Shown here: in pieces, positions 15,801 to 25,335 of the stretch
How the letters are laid out: each line of letters starts with the position of its first letter
Numbering within the stretch: the first letter of the stretch is position 1
Source: Spirosoma lacussanchae
GTDB taxonomy: Bacteria > Bacteroidota > Bacteroidia > Cytophagales > Spirosomataceae
Direction: 5' to 3'
NCBI RefSeq assembly: GCF_005870035.1
Contig: NZ_SWJG01000001.1
Coordinates: 372,001 to 436,000 of the forward strand
DNA: 64,000 nt
Notes under the pieces: generated by a model
What the model was told of the DNA's origin: nothing
What the model saw: the letters and a program-made list of their open reading frames with translations, nothing else
Database searches by the model: none
Translations under genes and position numbers: made by a program

Positions 15801-16931
15801 ATGAATTTTTCGATTACGGCGCATGATCCACAGTCGAAGGCCCGGACGGGGCTGCTTACGACGGATCACGGGCCTATACAGACACCAATATTTATGCCAG
15901 TCGGCACGGCCGGGACCGTGAAGGCCGTTCACCAGCGTGAACTCGAAACCGACATCAACGCCGAAATTATTCTGGGTAATACCTACCACCTCTACCTGCG
16001 TCCGGGCCTCGACGTGCTGGGGCAGGCCGGTGGACTGCATGCGTTCAACGGCTGGCGACGGCCTATCCTGACCGATTCGGGCGGATACCAGGTCTATTCG
16101 CTGTCGGGAACGCGCAAGATCAAGGAAGAAGGGGTCACGTTTATGTCGCATATCGACGGGTCGAAGCACCACTTTTCGCCCGAAGGCGTTATGGACATTC
16201 AGCGGACTATCGGCGCCGATATCATCATGGCATTCGACGAGTGTACGCCCTACCCCTGCGAGTACGGCTATGCCCGCGCATCGATGGAGATGACCCACCG
16301 CTGGCTCGACCGTTGCATCGACCGGTTCGACAGCACCGAGGGACATTATGGCTACAAACAAACCCTGTTCCCTATCGTACAGGGCAGCACCTATCCCGAT
16401 CTGCGGAAACAGTCGGCCACGTTCATCGCCAGCAAGGAGCGCGAGGGCAACGCCATTGGTGGCCTGGCCGTGGGTGAGCCCGCCGAAGCCATGTACGAAA
16501 CCATCGAACTGGTCAACGAAATCCTGCCTGCCGACAAACCCCGCTACCTCATGGGAGTGGGTACACCCGCCAACATCCTCGAAGCCATTGCGCGGGGCGT
16601 CGATATGTTCGACTGTGTGATGCCAACCCGCAATGCCCGCCATGGCCTGCTGTTTACCACGGAAGGCATCATGAACATCAAGAACGAAAAATGGAGCCGC
16701 GACTTCAACCCGATCGATGCAGGGCTGGGCGGCTATGCCAGCACGTTCTACTCCAAAGCGTACCTCCGCCATCTGTTCAAGTCCGACGAGCTGCTGAGCG
16801 GGCAGATTGCCAGCCTGCATAACCTGACGTTCTACCTCTGGCTGGTGCGGCAGGCGCGGGCCCATATCGAAGCGGGCGACTTCCTGTCCTGGAAGAACGA
16901 GATGGTAGTTCGGCTGATGCAGCGGATGTAA
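15801..16931 (+). CDS. tgt: tRNA-guanine transglycosylase (Tgt)
   Basis: Exchanges guanine 34 of Asp, Asn, His and Tyr tRNAs for a queuosine precursor. 376 residues with the catalytic DSGGYQ (92-97) and the nucleophile in FDCVMPTRNARHG (D271). The C-terminal region reads DFNPIDAGLGGYASTFYSKAY (from 301): the three zinc cysteines (CxCxxC) of the classic enzyme are replaced by Gly, Ala and Ser-type residues, while the following H340 (SLHNLTFY) is kept. Bacteroidota homologues I know of share this loss. The start at ATG 15801 fits family N-termini. Confidence 0.96.
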   Translation: MNFSITAHDPQSKARTGLLTTDHGPIQTPIFMPVGTAGTVKAVHQRELETDINAEIILGNTYHLYLRPGLDVLGQAGGLHAFNGWRRPILTDSGGYQVYSLSGTRKIKEEGVTFMSHIDGSKHHFSPEGVMDIQRTIGADIIMAFDECTPYPCEYGYARASMEMTHRWLDRCIDRFDSTEGHYGYKQTLFPIVQGSTYPDLRKQSATFIASKEREGNAIGGLAVGEPAEAMYETIELVNEILPADKPRYLMGVGTPANILEAIARGVDMFDCVMPTRNARHGLLFTTEGIMNIKNEKWSRDFNPIDAGLGGYASTFYSKAYLRHLFKSDELLSGQIASLHNLTFYLWLVRQARAHIEAGDFLSWKNEMVVRLMQRM

Positions 16932-17023
16932 CGCCCGCCCGGCCGTTAACTTTTACCGGTCAGCAGAGACATTAGGCGTGTCTGTACGTCGGAGAGGGCA
17001 GAACCACTCCCGATCTGTACCCT

Positions 17024-18097
17024 GTGACTATCCATCCGAAGCGCCTGGCCTGGGCCGACCTGTCGACCGAAACCATCGGGCGCGTGCTTTGGGCCAACCG
17101 GCGGCTGGTCTGGCTGATTGGGCTGGCGGGCGCGCTGTTGGGGGTGGCGGTAGCGCTGCTGCTCCGGCCCGAGTATGCGGCCGGGGCGCGGGTCATGCCC
17201 GAACTGACCGATGGGTCGGGCGACCGACTCCGGCAGCTGGCGTCGGTGGCGGGGTTTTCGGGCTTCGACCTGGCCGACGCCACCGATACCGAAACCATCC
17301 GGCCCGATCTGTACCCCAATATTCTGCAGAGCACCCCTTTTTTGCTGGCGCTGATCGATCAGCGCGTGCGGCTGAGCCAGGGCGATACGACTACCGTTGG
17401 GCAGCTGATTCGCCCGGAGCGTAGCCTGATCGCGCAGATTGGCCGGTGGTTCGGAGCGGGTAGCCGCGAGCTGGCACCACCCGCGGGGGTTCGGCCCGGG
17501 CAGCCCATCCGGCTGTCGATGCGGCAGAAAGCCCTGATCGAGGCCGTCGGCGAGCGGGTGAGTGCGCGCTTCGATACGCGCTCCGGCATTATTACGATTA
17601 CGGCCCGGATGCCCGATGCCAGCGCGTCGGCCACGGTGGCGCAGCTGGCCATGGATTACCTGCAGCAGTACGTAGTGGGCTACCGCACCGAAAAAGCCCG
17701 GCAGGATCTGTTGTTCTATCGTCGGCAGCTTGCCGACGCCCGCCAGCGCTACCAGACGGCGCAGCTCCGGCTGTTTCGGCATAACGACCAGCACCAGCGC
17801 CTGTTTCTGCAAACGGCCACGCTGGAGCGACAGCGCCTGACCGACGAGCTAACGCTGGCGCAGGGGCTCTATACCGAGCTGGCCCGGCGTTACGAACAGG
17901 CCCGGCTGAAGGTGCAGGAGCGGACGCCGGTCTTTAAAGTCCTCGAACCCCCAACGGTACCGCTCGAACGGGTTTCACCCAAACGGACCCTGCTGGTGCT
18001 GCTGTTTGGGCTGGGGGGCTTAGCTTTGGGCGCTGGCTACGTGCTGACGCTGGCTGTAGACTGGCCCGGCTGGCTGACCTGGCGGGACCTGAGGTAA
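17024..18097 (+). CDS. Wzz/GumC-type polysaccharide chain-length protein without kinase domain
   Basis: 357 residues with a GTG start; the first internal ATG is far downstream at residue 59, so GTG is required. Two membrane helices (about 28-47 and 325-346) flank a periplasmic domain with a long helical stretch (about 225-300, rich in Gln, Arg, Leu) that should form a coiled coil, as in Wzz and GumC. The proline-rich segment before the second helix (VLEPPTVPLERVSPKR) is the usual signature. No Walker motifs follow. It opens block B, 92 bases after tgt, and would set polymer length for the Wzy protein at 20499. Confidence 0.88.
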   Translation: MTIHPKRLAWADLSTETIGRVLWANRRLVWLIGLAGALLGVAVALLLRPEYAAGARVMPELTDGSGDRLRQLASVAGFSGFDLADATDTETIRPDLYPNILQSTPFLLALIDQRVRLSQGDTTTVGQLIRPERSLIAQIGRWFGAGSRELAPPAGVRPGQPIRLSMRQKALIEAVGERVSARFDTRSGIITITARMPDASASATVAQLAMDYLQQYVVGYRTEKARQDLLFYRRQLADARQRYQTAQLRLFRHNDQHQRLFLQTATLERQRLTDELTLAQGLYTELARRYEQARLKVQERTPVFKVLEPPTVPLERVSPKRTLLVLLFGLGGLALGAGYVLTLAVDWPGWLTWRDLR

Positions 18098-18186
18098 CCC
18101 GCAGCCTGACACAGACCGCCCCCTGCGCAACTGCAGAAGCGATACCGAAATACCTGAATGAACCGCGCGGATTAGCGCTGCAACGA

Positions 18187-19479
18187 ATGATCGATGAACT
18201 GGTAACAAAACAAAAACGGATAGCGGTGGTGGGGCTGGGCTACGTGGGGTTACCCCTGGCGCTGGCGCTGGCGCGGCAGTTCCGGGTGATCGGCTTCGAC
18301 ATCGATGCCGACCGTGTGGCGCAGATGCAGCAGGGGCAGGACCCTTCGCAGCAGATGACAACCGCCGATTTTGCCGGTACCGACATTCGCTTTACGGCTG
18401 ATCCGGCCGGGTTGCAGCAGGCCCATTTTTTCATTGTAACAGTACCCACCCCCGTCGACGCCGACAACCAACCCGATCTGGAGCCGCTGCGCCGGGCGTC
18501 GGCAACTGTTGGCCGGGCGCTGAAACCGGGCGATTATGTAGTCTATGAATCGACGGTATACCCGGGCTGTACGGAAGAGGACTGCCTGCCGGTACTCGAA
18601 CAAACGTCGGGGCTACGGCTCGGCACCGATTTCAAGGTGGGTTACTCGCCCGAGCGCATCAACCCCGGCGATCGGGTTCGTACGCTGACCACCATCGTTA
18701 AGGTCGTGTCGGGCAGCGACGACGATGCCGTTCAGACCATCGCCGGGGTCTACGGCCGGATTATCGAAGCCGGTATTCATGTAGCCCCCAGCATCCGCGT
18801 GGCCGAAGCGGCCAAGGTGATCGAGAACGTACAGCGCGACCTGAATATCTCGCTCATGAACGAGCTGGCCATCATCTTCGACCGCATGCAGATCGACACG
18901 CAGGATGTGCTGAAAGCGGCCGCCACGAAGTGGAATTTTCTGCCGTTCACGCCGGGGCTGGTGGGGGGGCACTGCATCGGTATCGATCCGCACTACCTGC
19001 TTTATAAAGCCCGCCAGCTCGGCTACGACCCCGAGGTGATCAACTCCGGCCGACGCATCAATGAAGCCATGCCATCGTTTATTGCCGCTAAGCTGAACCA
19101 GATGCTGGTACGCAATGGCAAGGAGCCTGCGCAGTCGCGGGTGCTGGTGATGGGGCTGAGTTTCAAGGAAAACGTGGCGGATATCCGCAACTCGAAAGTG
19201 GTCGATCTGGTTCGGGAGCTGATGGGACTGGCTATCAGCGTACACGTAGTTGACCCCTACGCATCGCCCCGGGAGGTAGCCCAGGCCTACGGGCTGGCCC
19301 TGTTCGATCGGCCCGCAGGACCCTACGATGCCGTTATCGTGGCGGTGGGGCACGACTCCTTCCGGCAATATGAGGTGGCGTATCTGCGGGGACTGATGAA
19401 CGGTACGCCCATTCTGCTCGACGTAAAAGGATTGTATACCATTAGCCCTGACGATGGGTTCGATTACTGGCGATTATAG
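18187..19479 (+). CDS. UDP-N-acetyl-hexosamine (UDP-ManNAc/GalNAc-type) 6-dehydrogenase
   Basis: NAD-dependent oxidation of a UDP-hexosamine to the uronic acid. 430 residues: Rossmann VGLGYVGLPLA (15-25), middle KVIENVQRDLNI helix, catalytic C263 in GGHCIGIDPHYL and the C-terminal UDP-binding part with VLVMGLSFKENVADIRNSK. This motif set fits the WecC/TviB/CapL group rather than UDP-glucose dehydrogenase. With the wecB gene at 25336 it could make UDP-ManNAcA. It lies 89 bases after the chain-length gene and 20 before the CgeB-like gene. Exact substrate inferred from context. Confidence 0.93.
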   Translation: MIDELVTKQKRIAVVGLGYVGLPLALALARQFRVIGFDIDADRVAQMQQGQDPSQQMTTADFAGTDIRFTADPAGLQQAHFFIVTVPTPVDADNQPDLEPLRRASATVGRALKPGDYVVYESTVYPGCTEEDCLPVLEQTSGLRLGTDFKVGYSPERINPGDRVRTLTTIVKVVSGSDDDAVQTIAGVYGRIIEAGIHVAPSIRVAEAAKVIENVQRDLNISLMNELAIIFDRMQIDTQDVLKAAATKWNFLPFTPGLVGGHCIGIDPHYLLYKARQLGYDPEVINSGRRINEAMPSFIAAKLNQMLVRNGKEPAQSRVLVMGLSFKENVADIRNSKVVDLVRELMGLAISVHVVDPYASPREVAQAYGLALFDRPAGPYDAVIVAVGHDSFRQYEVAYLRGLMNGTPILLDVKGLYTISPDDGFDYWRL

Positions 19480-19499
19480 GCCTTTGCACAGCTAAACCG

Positions 19500-20495
19500 A
19501 TGAAGGTTGTCTTGGTGGGATGTCGGGCGTTCGATTCGCTGGAGTATCACCTCGGAGATTCGTTCCGGGCGCTGGGCCACCATCCCCGACTGGTCGACAT
19601 AACCGACGGACTGCCTGCTTCGGTACGGTTCAGCTACTGGATGGCCCGTTTTGCGGAGCCGTATGACCGGCTGCTGGCCCGACAGCTGGCCCGTCGGATT
19701 CGGCAATGTCGGCCCGATCTGGTGCTGGTCGTATACCGTCACCTGCATCCCCTGCTGGTCGACCGGCTGAAGCGCGATCTGCCGGGAGTACCCGTTGCCC
19801 AGATCAACCCCGATGCGCTCACCAACCTGGAGCAGCAGCAGATCATCGGGGCCGACTACGACTGCTATTTCTCGAAAGAGCCGTATCTGGTGGCGTTCCT
19901 GCGCGATAAAGCCGGTCTGAACGCCCACTACCTGCCCGAAGCATTTAATCCCCGCGTACACTGCCGACCCAGCCTCCCCAAAGCCGATGCCGAACGCCGG
20001 CAGCAGGTCGACGTGCTGGTCTACGGAAGTCTGTACGCCTACCGGGCCCGGCTGATCGGGCAGCTGGCGCGGGCGGGGCTACGCCTGGTGGTTTACGGAC
20101 AGCCCGGTCGGTACCGACACCTGGCGGGCCCGGTCGAATGGCGGACGCGCTACCTGACAGGCGAGGAGAAAAATAGGCTCGTCTACGGCGCCAAAGTGGT
20201 ATTCAACGGCTTTCACTACGCCGAGGTGTCGTCGGCCAATCAGAAATATTTCGAAATCAACGGCATCGGCGGATTCCAGCTGTGCGACAATAAACCCATG
20301 GTTGCCGCCTGTACGGGAGTGCCGTCTGACAAGGTGACGTTCGATACCCTCGACGAAGCCATCGCCAGCATCAGGCAATACCTGACCCGCCCCGACGAGC
20401 GCCACGAGCTGGCCGACCGGCAGTACCGGCATTTTCAGGAGTATCACACGTTTGACCGGCGGGTAGCGCAGTTACTGGCCATACTGGGCCTCTGA
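19500..20495 (+). CDS. CgeB-like glycosyltransferase
   Basis: 331 residues with GT-B organisation like the CgeB/GT1 'spore maturation' group: N-terminal MKVVLVGCRAFDSLEYHLGDSF, a strand DLVLVVYRHLH near 75, then PVAQINPDAL (about 100), a middle VDVLVYGSLYAYRARLIGQL (about 172) and a C-terminal donor domain with NQKYFEINGIGGFQLCDNK (about 245) where the usual E...G-Q motif of these enzymes lies. It should add one sugar of the block B repeat unit. Donor unknown. It ends 3 bases before the next gene. Confidence 0.82.
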   Translation: MKVVLVGCRAFDSLEYHLGDSFRALGHHPRLVDITDGLPASVRFSYWMARFAEPYDRLLARQLARRIRQCRPDLVLVVYRHLHPLLVDRLKRDLPGVPVAQINPDALTNLEQQQIIGADYDCYFSKEPYLVAFLRDKAGLNAHYLPEAFNPRVHCRPSLPKADAERRQQVDVLVYGSLYAYRARLIGQLARAGLRLVVYGQPGRYRHLAGPVEWRTRYLTGEEKNRLVYGAKVVFNGFHYAEVSSANQKYFEINGIGGFQLCDNKPMVAACTGVPSDKVTFDTLDEAIASIRQYLTRPDERHELADRQYRHFQEYHTFDRRVAQLLAILGL

Positions 20496-20498
20496 CCA

Positions 20499-21992
20499 AT
20501 GGAACACGACGCTGATCGACGGGTGGTGTGGTACCTGCTGCTGGCGATGGCCGTAGCGGGTCTGGGGCTGGTCTGGCCGGCCGATGCGGTCTTTGTCAGT
20601 ACGGCCCTGCTCTCGCTGGCGGGTAGCGGGTTGGGTGGGGTCGGGCTGCTGCGCCATCCGGCGAGTCGGCTCAACTTTTTCCGGGTAGCCGCTGTCACGA
20701 TCGGGCTGTTCAGTTCGCTGGGTGGTTTGTTCAGCCTGCTGGCGCTATCGATTCAGCAGGCCGGTTTGTGGACCGATGTTATTGAGCAGGCGCATACGAC
20801 CAGTACCGATCTGGCCCTGGCGCAGGCGTATGCCAACGCCTTTGCGCTGACGTTGTGGCTGGTGGGCAACCGGGTTCAGCAGACCGGTCGCATAACCCGG
20901 CTGCATCGGACCGCGCTGGCAGCTTTGACCGACCACCGGCGTCGTTTGCAGGGGCTGGTCGGGCTGCTGTTGCTGACGCAGGGATATCTGCTGGCGATTG
21001 GGGCGGTGGTCTACGGCGGTCGTGATCTGGCGCAGGACGGGGCGCCTACGCATCCGCTGCTGGCCTTGACCGGTCCGCTGGTTCCGGTCATGCCGGTGGT
21101 GCTGGGGTATTACGCCCGGGATCAGTACATCCGAGGTCGCTACCGACACGTTTTGCTCTACGGCCTGCTGCTGACGGTTGAGCTGGGCTGGTTTTTTCTG
21201 TTTGGTCGACGCAGCGTCTTTTTCTTTTTCGGGCTGGCCGGATTAGGGATTCTGTTCGACCGGCCACTAAGCCGGCCATTTCGGCTGAAAAATAGCCTGG
21301 CGTTGCTGCTGACGGCGATGATGGCCTTTGCGCTGGCCGATGCCTACCACCGCCTGCGGGTCGTTTATCGGTTCGAAGCGGCCCAGCGTATGAGTGGGTG
21401 GGAAATGCTGACGGGGCTTTGGCAGGCTGATACGGATGAATACAGCGCGCTCCGGAACCGCAACCTGGCGCTGCGGGCGGGCTATGGGTCGCTGGCGCTG
21501 GGCCAGTTCGTGAATCTGTTCCGAACCAGTTCGCAGTCGCCCCTGCTGGGACAGCAACTGGTGGGTAGTCTGCTCGTGGCGACGCCCAGCGATTTTTTGG
21601 TCGACAAGCAAACAATCGAGGTAAAAGAAAAACTCTATGAACACGCCTTCGGAATCGGCCTGACCGACATCAGCGAGACGCTGTACCTGGAGTCGTTTGT
21701 CGATTTTGGCGGGTTGGGGTTTATCGTGTACGCGGGTTTTCTGACGGCGCTGGTCGGGCTGGTGTACCGGCTGGCGTCGTCGGACCGGCGGCCGGTCTTT
21801 GCGCTGCTGACGGCCTGTGTGCTGGTATCGCTGGCGCTGTCGATGCTGGAGACCGATATGATCACCTTCCTGATCGGTCTGCGGTCGGTACTGGTCTGCT
21901 ACGCACTGGCCTGGCTACTGAGCCCGAAACGAACCCCGGCCCCGCAGTCGGCTACCGACGGCCAAAATGCGTCTGGAGAAGCACCATCATGA
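20499..21992 (+). CDS. Wzy-like O-antigen/EPS polymerase, multi-spanning membrane protein
   Basis: 497 residues with about ten to twelve predicted membrane helices from residue 8 to 475 and a large periplasmic-side loop (about 285-400) carrying the sequence RMSGWEMLTGLWQ, as in oligosaccharide polymerases (EpsG/O-antigen polymerase type). Sequence is poorly conserved in this class, so the role comes from topology and from sitting between glycosyltransferases next to a Wzz-like gene. It would join lipid-linked repeat units in the periplasm. Its stop overlaps the next ATG by 4 bases (ATGA). The C-terminal 20 residues are hydrophilic and Ser/Ala-rich. Confidence 0.75.
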   Translation: MEHDADRRVVWYLLLAMAVAGLGLVWPADAVFVSTALLSLAGSGLGGVGLLRHPASRLNFFRVAAVTIGLFSSLGGLFSLLALSIQQAGLWTDVIEQAHTTSTDLALAQAYANAFALTLWLVGNRVQQTGRITRLHRTALAALTDHRRRLQGLVGLLLLTQGYLLAIGAVVYGGRDLAQDGAPTHPLLALTGPLVPVMPVVLGYYARDQYIRGRYRHVLLYGLLLTVELGWFFLFGRRSVFFFFGLAGLGILFDRPLSRPFRLKNSLALLLTAMMAFALADAYHRLRVVYRFEAAQRMSGWEMLTGLWQADTDEYSALRNRNLALRAGYGSLALGQFVNLFRTSSQSPLLGQQLVGSLLVATPSDFLVDKQTIEVKEKLYEHAFGIGLTDISETLYLESFVDFGGLGFIVYAGFLTALVGLVYRLASSDRRPVFALLTACVLVSLALSMLETDMITFLIGLRSVLVCYALAWLLSPKRTPAPQSATDGQNASGEAPS

Positions 21993-23008
21993 ACATAACC
22001 CTGCTACTACGGAGCCCCGGTACAGGCCACAGCATCGAGTCGCTGGTAGCCGGTATCGGGCAGGAGCTGGCTCGTGAGCCGGCCGACACAGTCCGCGTGG
22101 TAACGATGCCGCACGTAAGCCGCGGTATTCGGAGCGTCTGGCAGAACCTCCGGTTTGTGGCCCGGCTGACCCGAACCTCACCCGCCGACGTGTACCATAT
22201 CACGGGCGACGTGCATTACCTGGCGCTGGTGCTGCCGCCGTCGCGAACGGTGCTGACCATTCATGATGCCATTACCCTGCATCAGAATCGGCGTCGGCCG
22301 GTTCGGTGGCTGGTTTTCTGGCTGTTGTGGTTCTACTGGCCCATGCGCCGGGCGGCTGTCGTAACGACCGTCTCGGACAAAACCCGGCAGGAACTCCGCC
22401 GGTATGTAGGGCGTCGGGCTGATGCGGTGGTAGTCGTGCCGAACGCGCCGGACCCGATTTTTCAGTACAGCCCGCGTCCCTTTCGGTCCGATTACCCGGT
22501 CCTGCTCCAGCTGGGAACGGCTCCGCACAAGAACCTGCCCCGGCTGATCGATGCGCTGACCGGGTTGCGGTGTCGGCTGGTGCTGGTTGGCCCACTGTCG
22601 CCCCAACTCACGGAACAGCTCGACCGCTGCCGGATCGATTATGAATCATATGCCGACCTAAGCCAGGCTGCTATTTTTCAGTTGTATACAAACTGCGACC
22701 TTGTCACGTTCGTGTCTGTGTACGAAGGCTTTGGTATGCCCATTCTGGAAGCCAATGCCGTAGGGCGGGTGGTCATTACCGCCAATCGGCAGCCCATGCG
22801 AACAGTAGCGGCCGACGCAGCGCTGTTGGTTGACCCGACCGACGTGGCTGCCATTCGGGCGGGTATTGTCCGGCTCATGGCGGATGAAACCTGCCGAAGC
22901 GAGCGAATTGCGGCTGGTTTGCAGAATGCCAACCGGTATTCTACTGCCCAGATGGCTCGTGACTACAGGGCTGTATATACGTCTATCGGTTCTGGTAATT
23001 ACCGGTAA
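21989..23008 (+). CDS. Glycosyltransferase family 4
   Basis: 339-residue GT-B enzyme. N-terminal acceptor domain with MNITLLLRSPGTGHSIESL and ADVYHITGDVHYL, then HDAITL (about 92-97); the donor domain begins LLQLGTAPHKNLPRLI (about 170) and carries YEGFGMPILEAN with E246 and E254 as the E-x7-E pair. It transfers a sugar with retention, probably in the cytoplasm onto the lipid-linked unit. Coupled by a 4-base overlap to the Wzy-like gene; the next gene starts 11 bases later with TTG. Sugar not predictable. Confidence 0.92.
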   Translation: MNITLLLRSPGTGHSIESLVAGIGQELAREPADTVRVVTMPHVSRGIRSVWQNLRFVARLTRTSPADVYHITGDVHYLALVLPPSRTVLTIHDAITLHQNRRRPVRWLVFWLLWFYWPMRRAAVVTTVSDKTRQELRRYVGRRADAVVVVPNAPDPIFQYSPRPFRSDYPVLLQLGTAPHKNLPRLIDALTGLRCRLVLVGPLSPQLTEQLDRCRIDYESYADLSQAAIFQLYTNCDLVTFVSVYEGFGMPILEANAVGRVVITANRQPMRTVAADAALLVDPTDVAAIRAGIVRLMADETCRSERIAAGLQNANRYSTAQMARDYRAVYTSIGSGNYR

Positions 23009-23019
23009 ACGCGCTGCTC

Positions 23020-24153
23020 TTGACACCCTCGTTGCTCATTTTTATCGACCATTTTCGGCCTGGCTATCGGTTTGGTGGCCCTATTCCCGCTGTCGAAAAC
23101 CTGATTAGCCTGTTGAGGGATCAGTACGATCTGTTTGTTGTAACGCGCGACCGCGACGCCGGCGACACCGTAGCCTATCCCGGCCTGGCGGCCGAGAACT
23201 GGCTCCACCGCGATGGCTATCAGGTGCTGTACCTGCCACCCGATCAGGTCACTTTCTGCCGGGTGGGGCAACTGCTGAGTGAGCGGCCCGAAGCGCTGGT
23301 CTATACCAACAGTTTATTTTCGGTATTTACGCGGCTGCTGTTGCTGAACAGCCTCCTGCTGAAACGCCCCATTACCGTGGCTCCGCGGGGCGAGCTGCTG
23401 CCGGGCGCTATCCGGCTGAAAGCCTGGAAAAAACAACCGTATGTACAGCTGTTACGCTGGCTGATGACCGACAGGCTACGCTGGCACGCCACATCGATCC
23501 ACGAAAAAGAGGAGATCCAGTACTGGCTGGGCGTGGGTGCCGACCAGATTGTGCTGGCGCCTGACCTTCCCATTCGGCTCAGCCCGCGCCCTCCGCACTA
23601 CAAACAGGCTAAGCAGCTCCGGTTGATCTGGCTGGCCCGTATCGCCAGAAACAAAGGACTGCTTTTTCTGCTCGACTGCCTGGAGCGGGTTCCCGAGGGG
23701 GTGACCCTGACCATCTACGGCCCCGTGGTCGACGAGCGTTACTGGCAGGCGTGTCTGCAGCGTATTTGTGCCAGCCGGCATCGGATCGTGTACCGGGGCG
23801 ACGTGGTTCCGACGGCCGTGCGGGACACGCTTGTACCGTACGACTTTCTGGTGATGCCCACGTCCGGCGAAAATTTTGGTCATGGTATTGCCGAAGCCTT
23901 GTCGGTCGGGTTACCGGTGCTCATCAGCGACCAGACCCCCTGGCAGCGGTTGTACGAACAGCGGGCCGGGTGGAACCTGCCGCTGCATACCGATCGCTGG
24001 GTCGACGTCCTGACCAGCTGCCTGGACATGGGGCCTATAGCCTACACCGAGCGGGCCATTGGCGCCCGGGCTGTGCTGGACCGCATCTTCGACCAATCAG
24101 CCGCCCTGGCGCAGTACCAGCAGCTCTTCAGCCCGGTTTCAGCTCCGCTATGA
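23020..24153 (+). CDS. Glycosyltransferase family 4 (TTG start)
   Basis: 377 residues beginning at TTG 23020 (MTPSLLIFIDHFRPGYRFGG); no ATG exists in frame before residue 148, so TTG is the only reasonable start. The N-terminal FxPGYRxGGP is typical of GT4 enzymes that read an early acceptor; KRPITVAPRGELLPGA (about 110-125) and the donor region LRLIWLARIARNKGLL follow. The catalytic pair is E284 and E292 in SGENFGHGIAE. Its TGA overlaps the next ATG (ATGA). Part of the block B repeat-unit set; donor sugar unknown. Confidence 0.92.
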   Translation: MTPSLLIFIDHFRPGYRFGGPIPAVENLISLLRDQYDLFVVTRDRDAGDTVAYPGLAAENWLHRDGYQVLYLPPDQVTFCRVGQLLSERPEALVYTNSLFSVFTRLLLLNSLLLKRPITVAPRGELLPGAIRLKAWKKQPYVQLLRWLMTDRLRWHATSIHEKEEIQYWLGVGADQIVLAPDLPIRLSPRPPHYKQAKQLRLIWLARIARNKGLLFLLDCLERVPEGVTLTIYGPVVDERYWQACLQRICASRHRIVYRGDVVPTAVRDTLVPYDFLVMPTSGENFGHGIAEALSVGLPVLISDQTPWQRLYEQRAGWNLPLHTDRWVDVLTSCLDMGPIAYTERAIGARAVLDRIFDQSAALAQYQQLFSPVSAPL

Positions 24154-25310
24154 CGACCCAGCAGCTAGCTCGACTGGTTCGATTTGCCGGGATCTACGGC
24201 TGGCGTCGGGCCCTTACCAAAGCTGCCGGTCGACTCCGTACCCAATGGCCGGTATGGCTGATGGTGGGGCGGGGGTGGCCGGGCCGGGCCGATACGTCGG
24301 TTATTGGCTGCGGGCAGTTTGCGTTCAGCACCCTCTGTTTTTTCCTGCGCAAACACCGGGGCAATCGCTTCCTCGATGCGTATGACACCGATGCCGAACA
24401 GGCCCGGTCGCTGGCCTGGATGTACGGCTTTCGGCGGTATGTCGACACGCCCGGCGAACTGCTCGCCAACCCGGCCCTGCGGGTGCTGTATATAGCCTCT
24501 CCACACGCGTCGCATACGCCCTACGCCCTGGCGGGACTACAGCGGGGGCTCGATGTATACGTAGAAAAGCCGGTAGCGGTTACCCGACAGCAGCTGGTGG
24601 CGCTGTCGTCGGCGCAGCGCGCGGCCGCGGGTCAGCTGCTGGCTGGCTACAACCGGCCTTTTGCCGCGGCTACGACCAAACTGGCTACCTGGCTACGTAC
24701 CCAGCCGGGCGCGGCTCCCTTCAGCCTCAGCTGTCACATCAACGGCCACCGCATCCCGCCCGACCACTGGTACCGCCACCCGTCCGAAGGCACCCGCATC
24801 CTGGGCAACCTAAGTCACTGGATCGACCTGGCTGTTCACCTGATGAGCCAACGCGGCTTCCCCGACTGGTTTGCCATCCAGCTGACCTGGGCTGATCCGG
24901 CCGAACCCGATGATAACCTGTCGGTGACGCTCACCACCGATCGGCATGATCTGGTTAGCCTGGTGCTGACCGCCCGGTCGGAGCCCTACGAAGGCATCAG
25001 TGAGCAAATAGACCTGCAATGTGGCGATCTCATGGCCCGGATCGATGATTTCCGGTCGATGACCATCTGGCAGGGAGCCGCGAAACAAACCTGGCGCTTC
25101 TCACCGAAAGACGTGGGCCACGAACGGGCTGTGCTGCAACCCTTCCTGGCCGATGTTCGGCCCTGGCGCGAGATCGAACTGACAACACTACTGACCCTTC
25201 ATATCCGCGATTGTGTGCTGACCCGCACCCGGCAGTCGCGCTTTGTGCTGGCCGATGAACTGGCCTGCTTTGACGATGCCGTACAAACGGCTGGTCAGGC
25301 CGTAGTGTGA
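24150..25310 (+). CDS. Gfo/Idh/MocA-family sugar oxidoreductase with N-terminal extension
   Basis: 386 residues from ATG 24150, which overlaps the previous stop by 4 bases; a longer frame reaching back to 23751 would run through the GT4 gene and is rejected. The Rossmann motif is GCGQFA (53-58) and the conserved EKP is at 139-141, with NRPF after it and HWIDLAVHL in the C-terminal domain. About 45 residues precede the Rossmann fold, hydrophobic and basic, unlike typical 330-residue members. It probably oxidises or reduces a nucleotide sugar, or a lipid-linked sugar, in block B. Substrate unknown. Confidence 0.88.
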   Translation: MTTQQLARLVRFAGIYGWRRALTKAAGRLRTQWPVWLMVGRGWPGRADTSVIGCGQFAFSTLCFFLRKHRGNRFLDAYDTDAEQARSLAWMYGFRRYVDTPGELLANPALRVLYIASPHASHTPYALAGLQRGLDVYVEKPVAVTRQQLVALSSAQRAAAGQLLAGYNRPFAAATTKLATWLRTQPGAAPFSLSCHINGHRIPPDHWYRHPSEGTRILGNLSHWIDLAVHLMSQRGFPDWFAIQLTWADPAEPDDNLSVTLTTDRHDLVSLVLTARSEPYEGISEQIDLQCGDLMARIDDFRSMTIWQGAAKQTWRFSPKDVGHERAVLQPFLADVRPWREIELTTLLTLHIRDCVLTRTRQSRFVLADELACFDDAVQTAGQAVV

Positions 25311-25335
25311 ACCCCTAATCGACCCCGCAGACCCC

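Noticed and set aside
15789..16865. Long open frame antisense to tgt
   Set aside because: GC-rich third positions keep the opposite strand open; the protein has no motif, while tgt is complete on the plus strand.
23751..24149. Longer start for the Gfo/Idh gene
   Set aside because: It would overlap 400 bases of the GT4 gene in another frame; the ATG at 24150 sits in a normal 4-base overlap.
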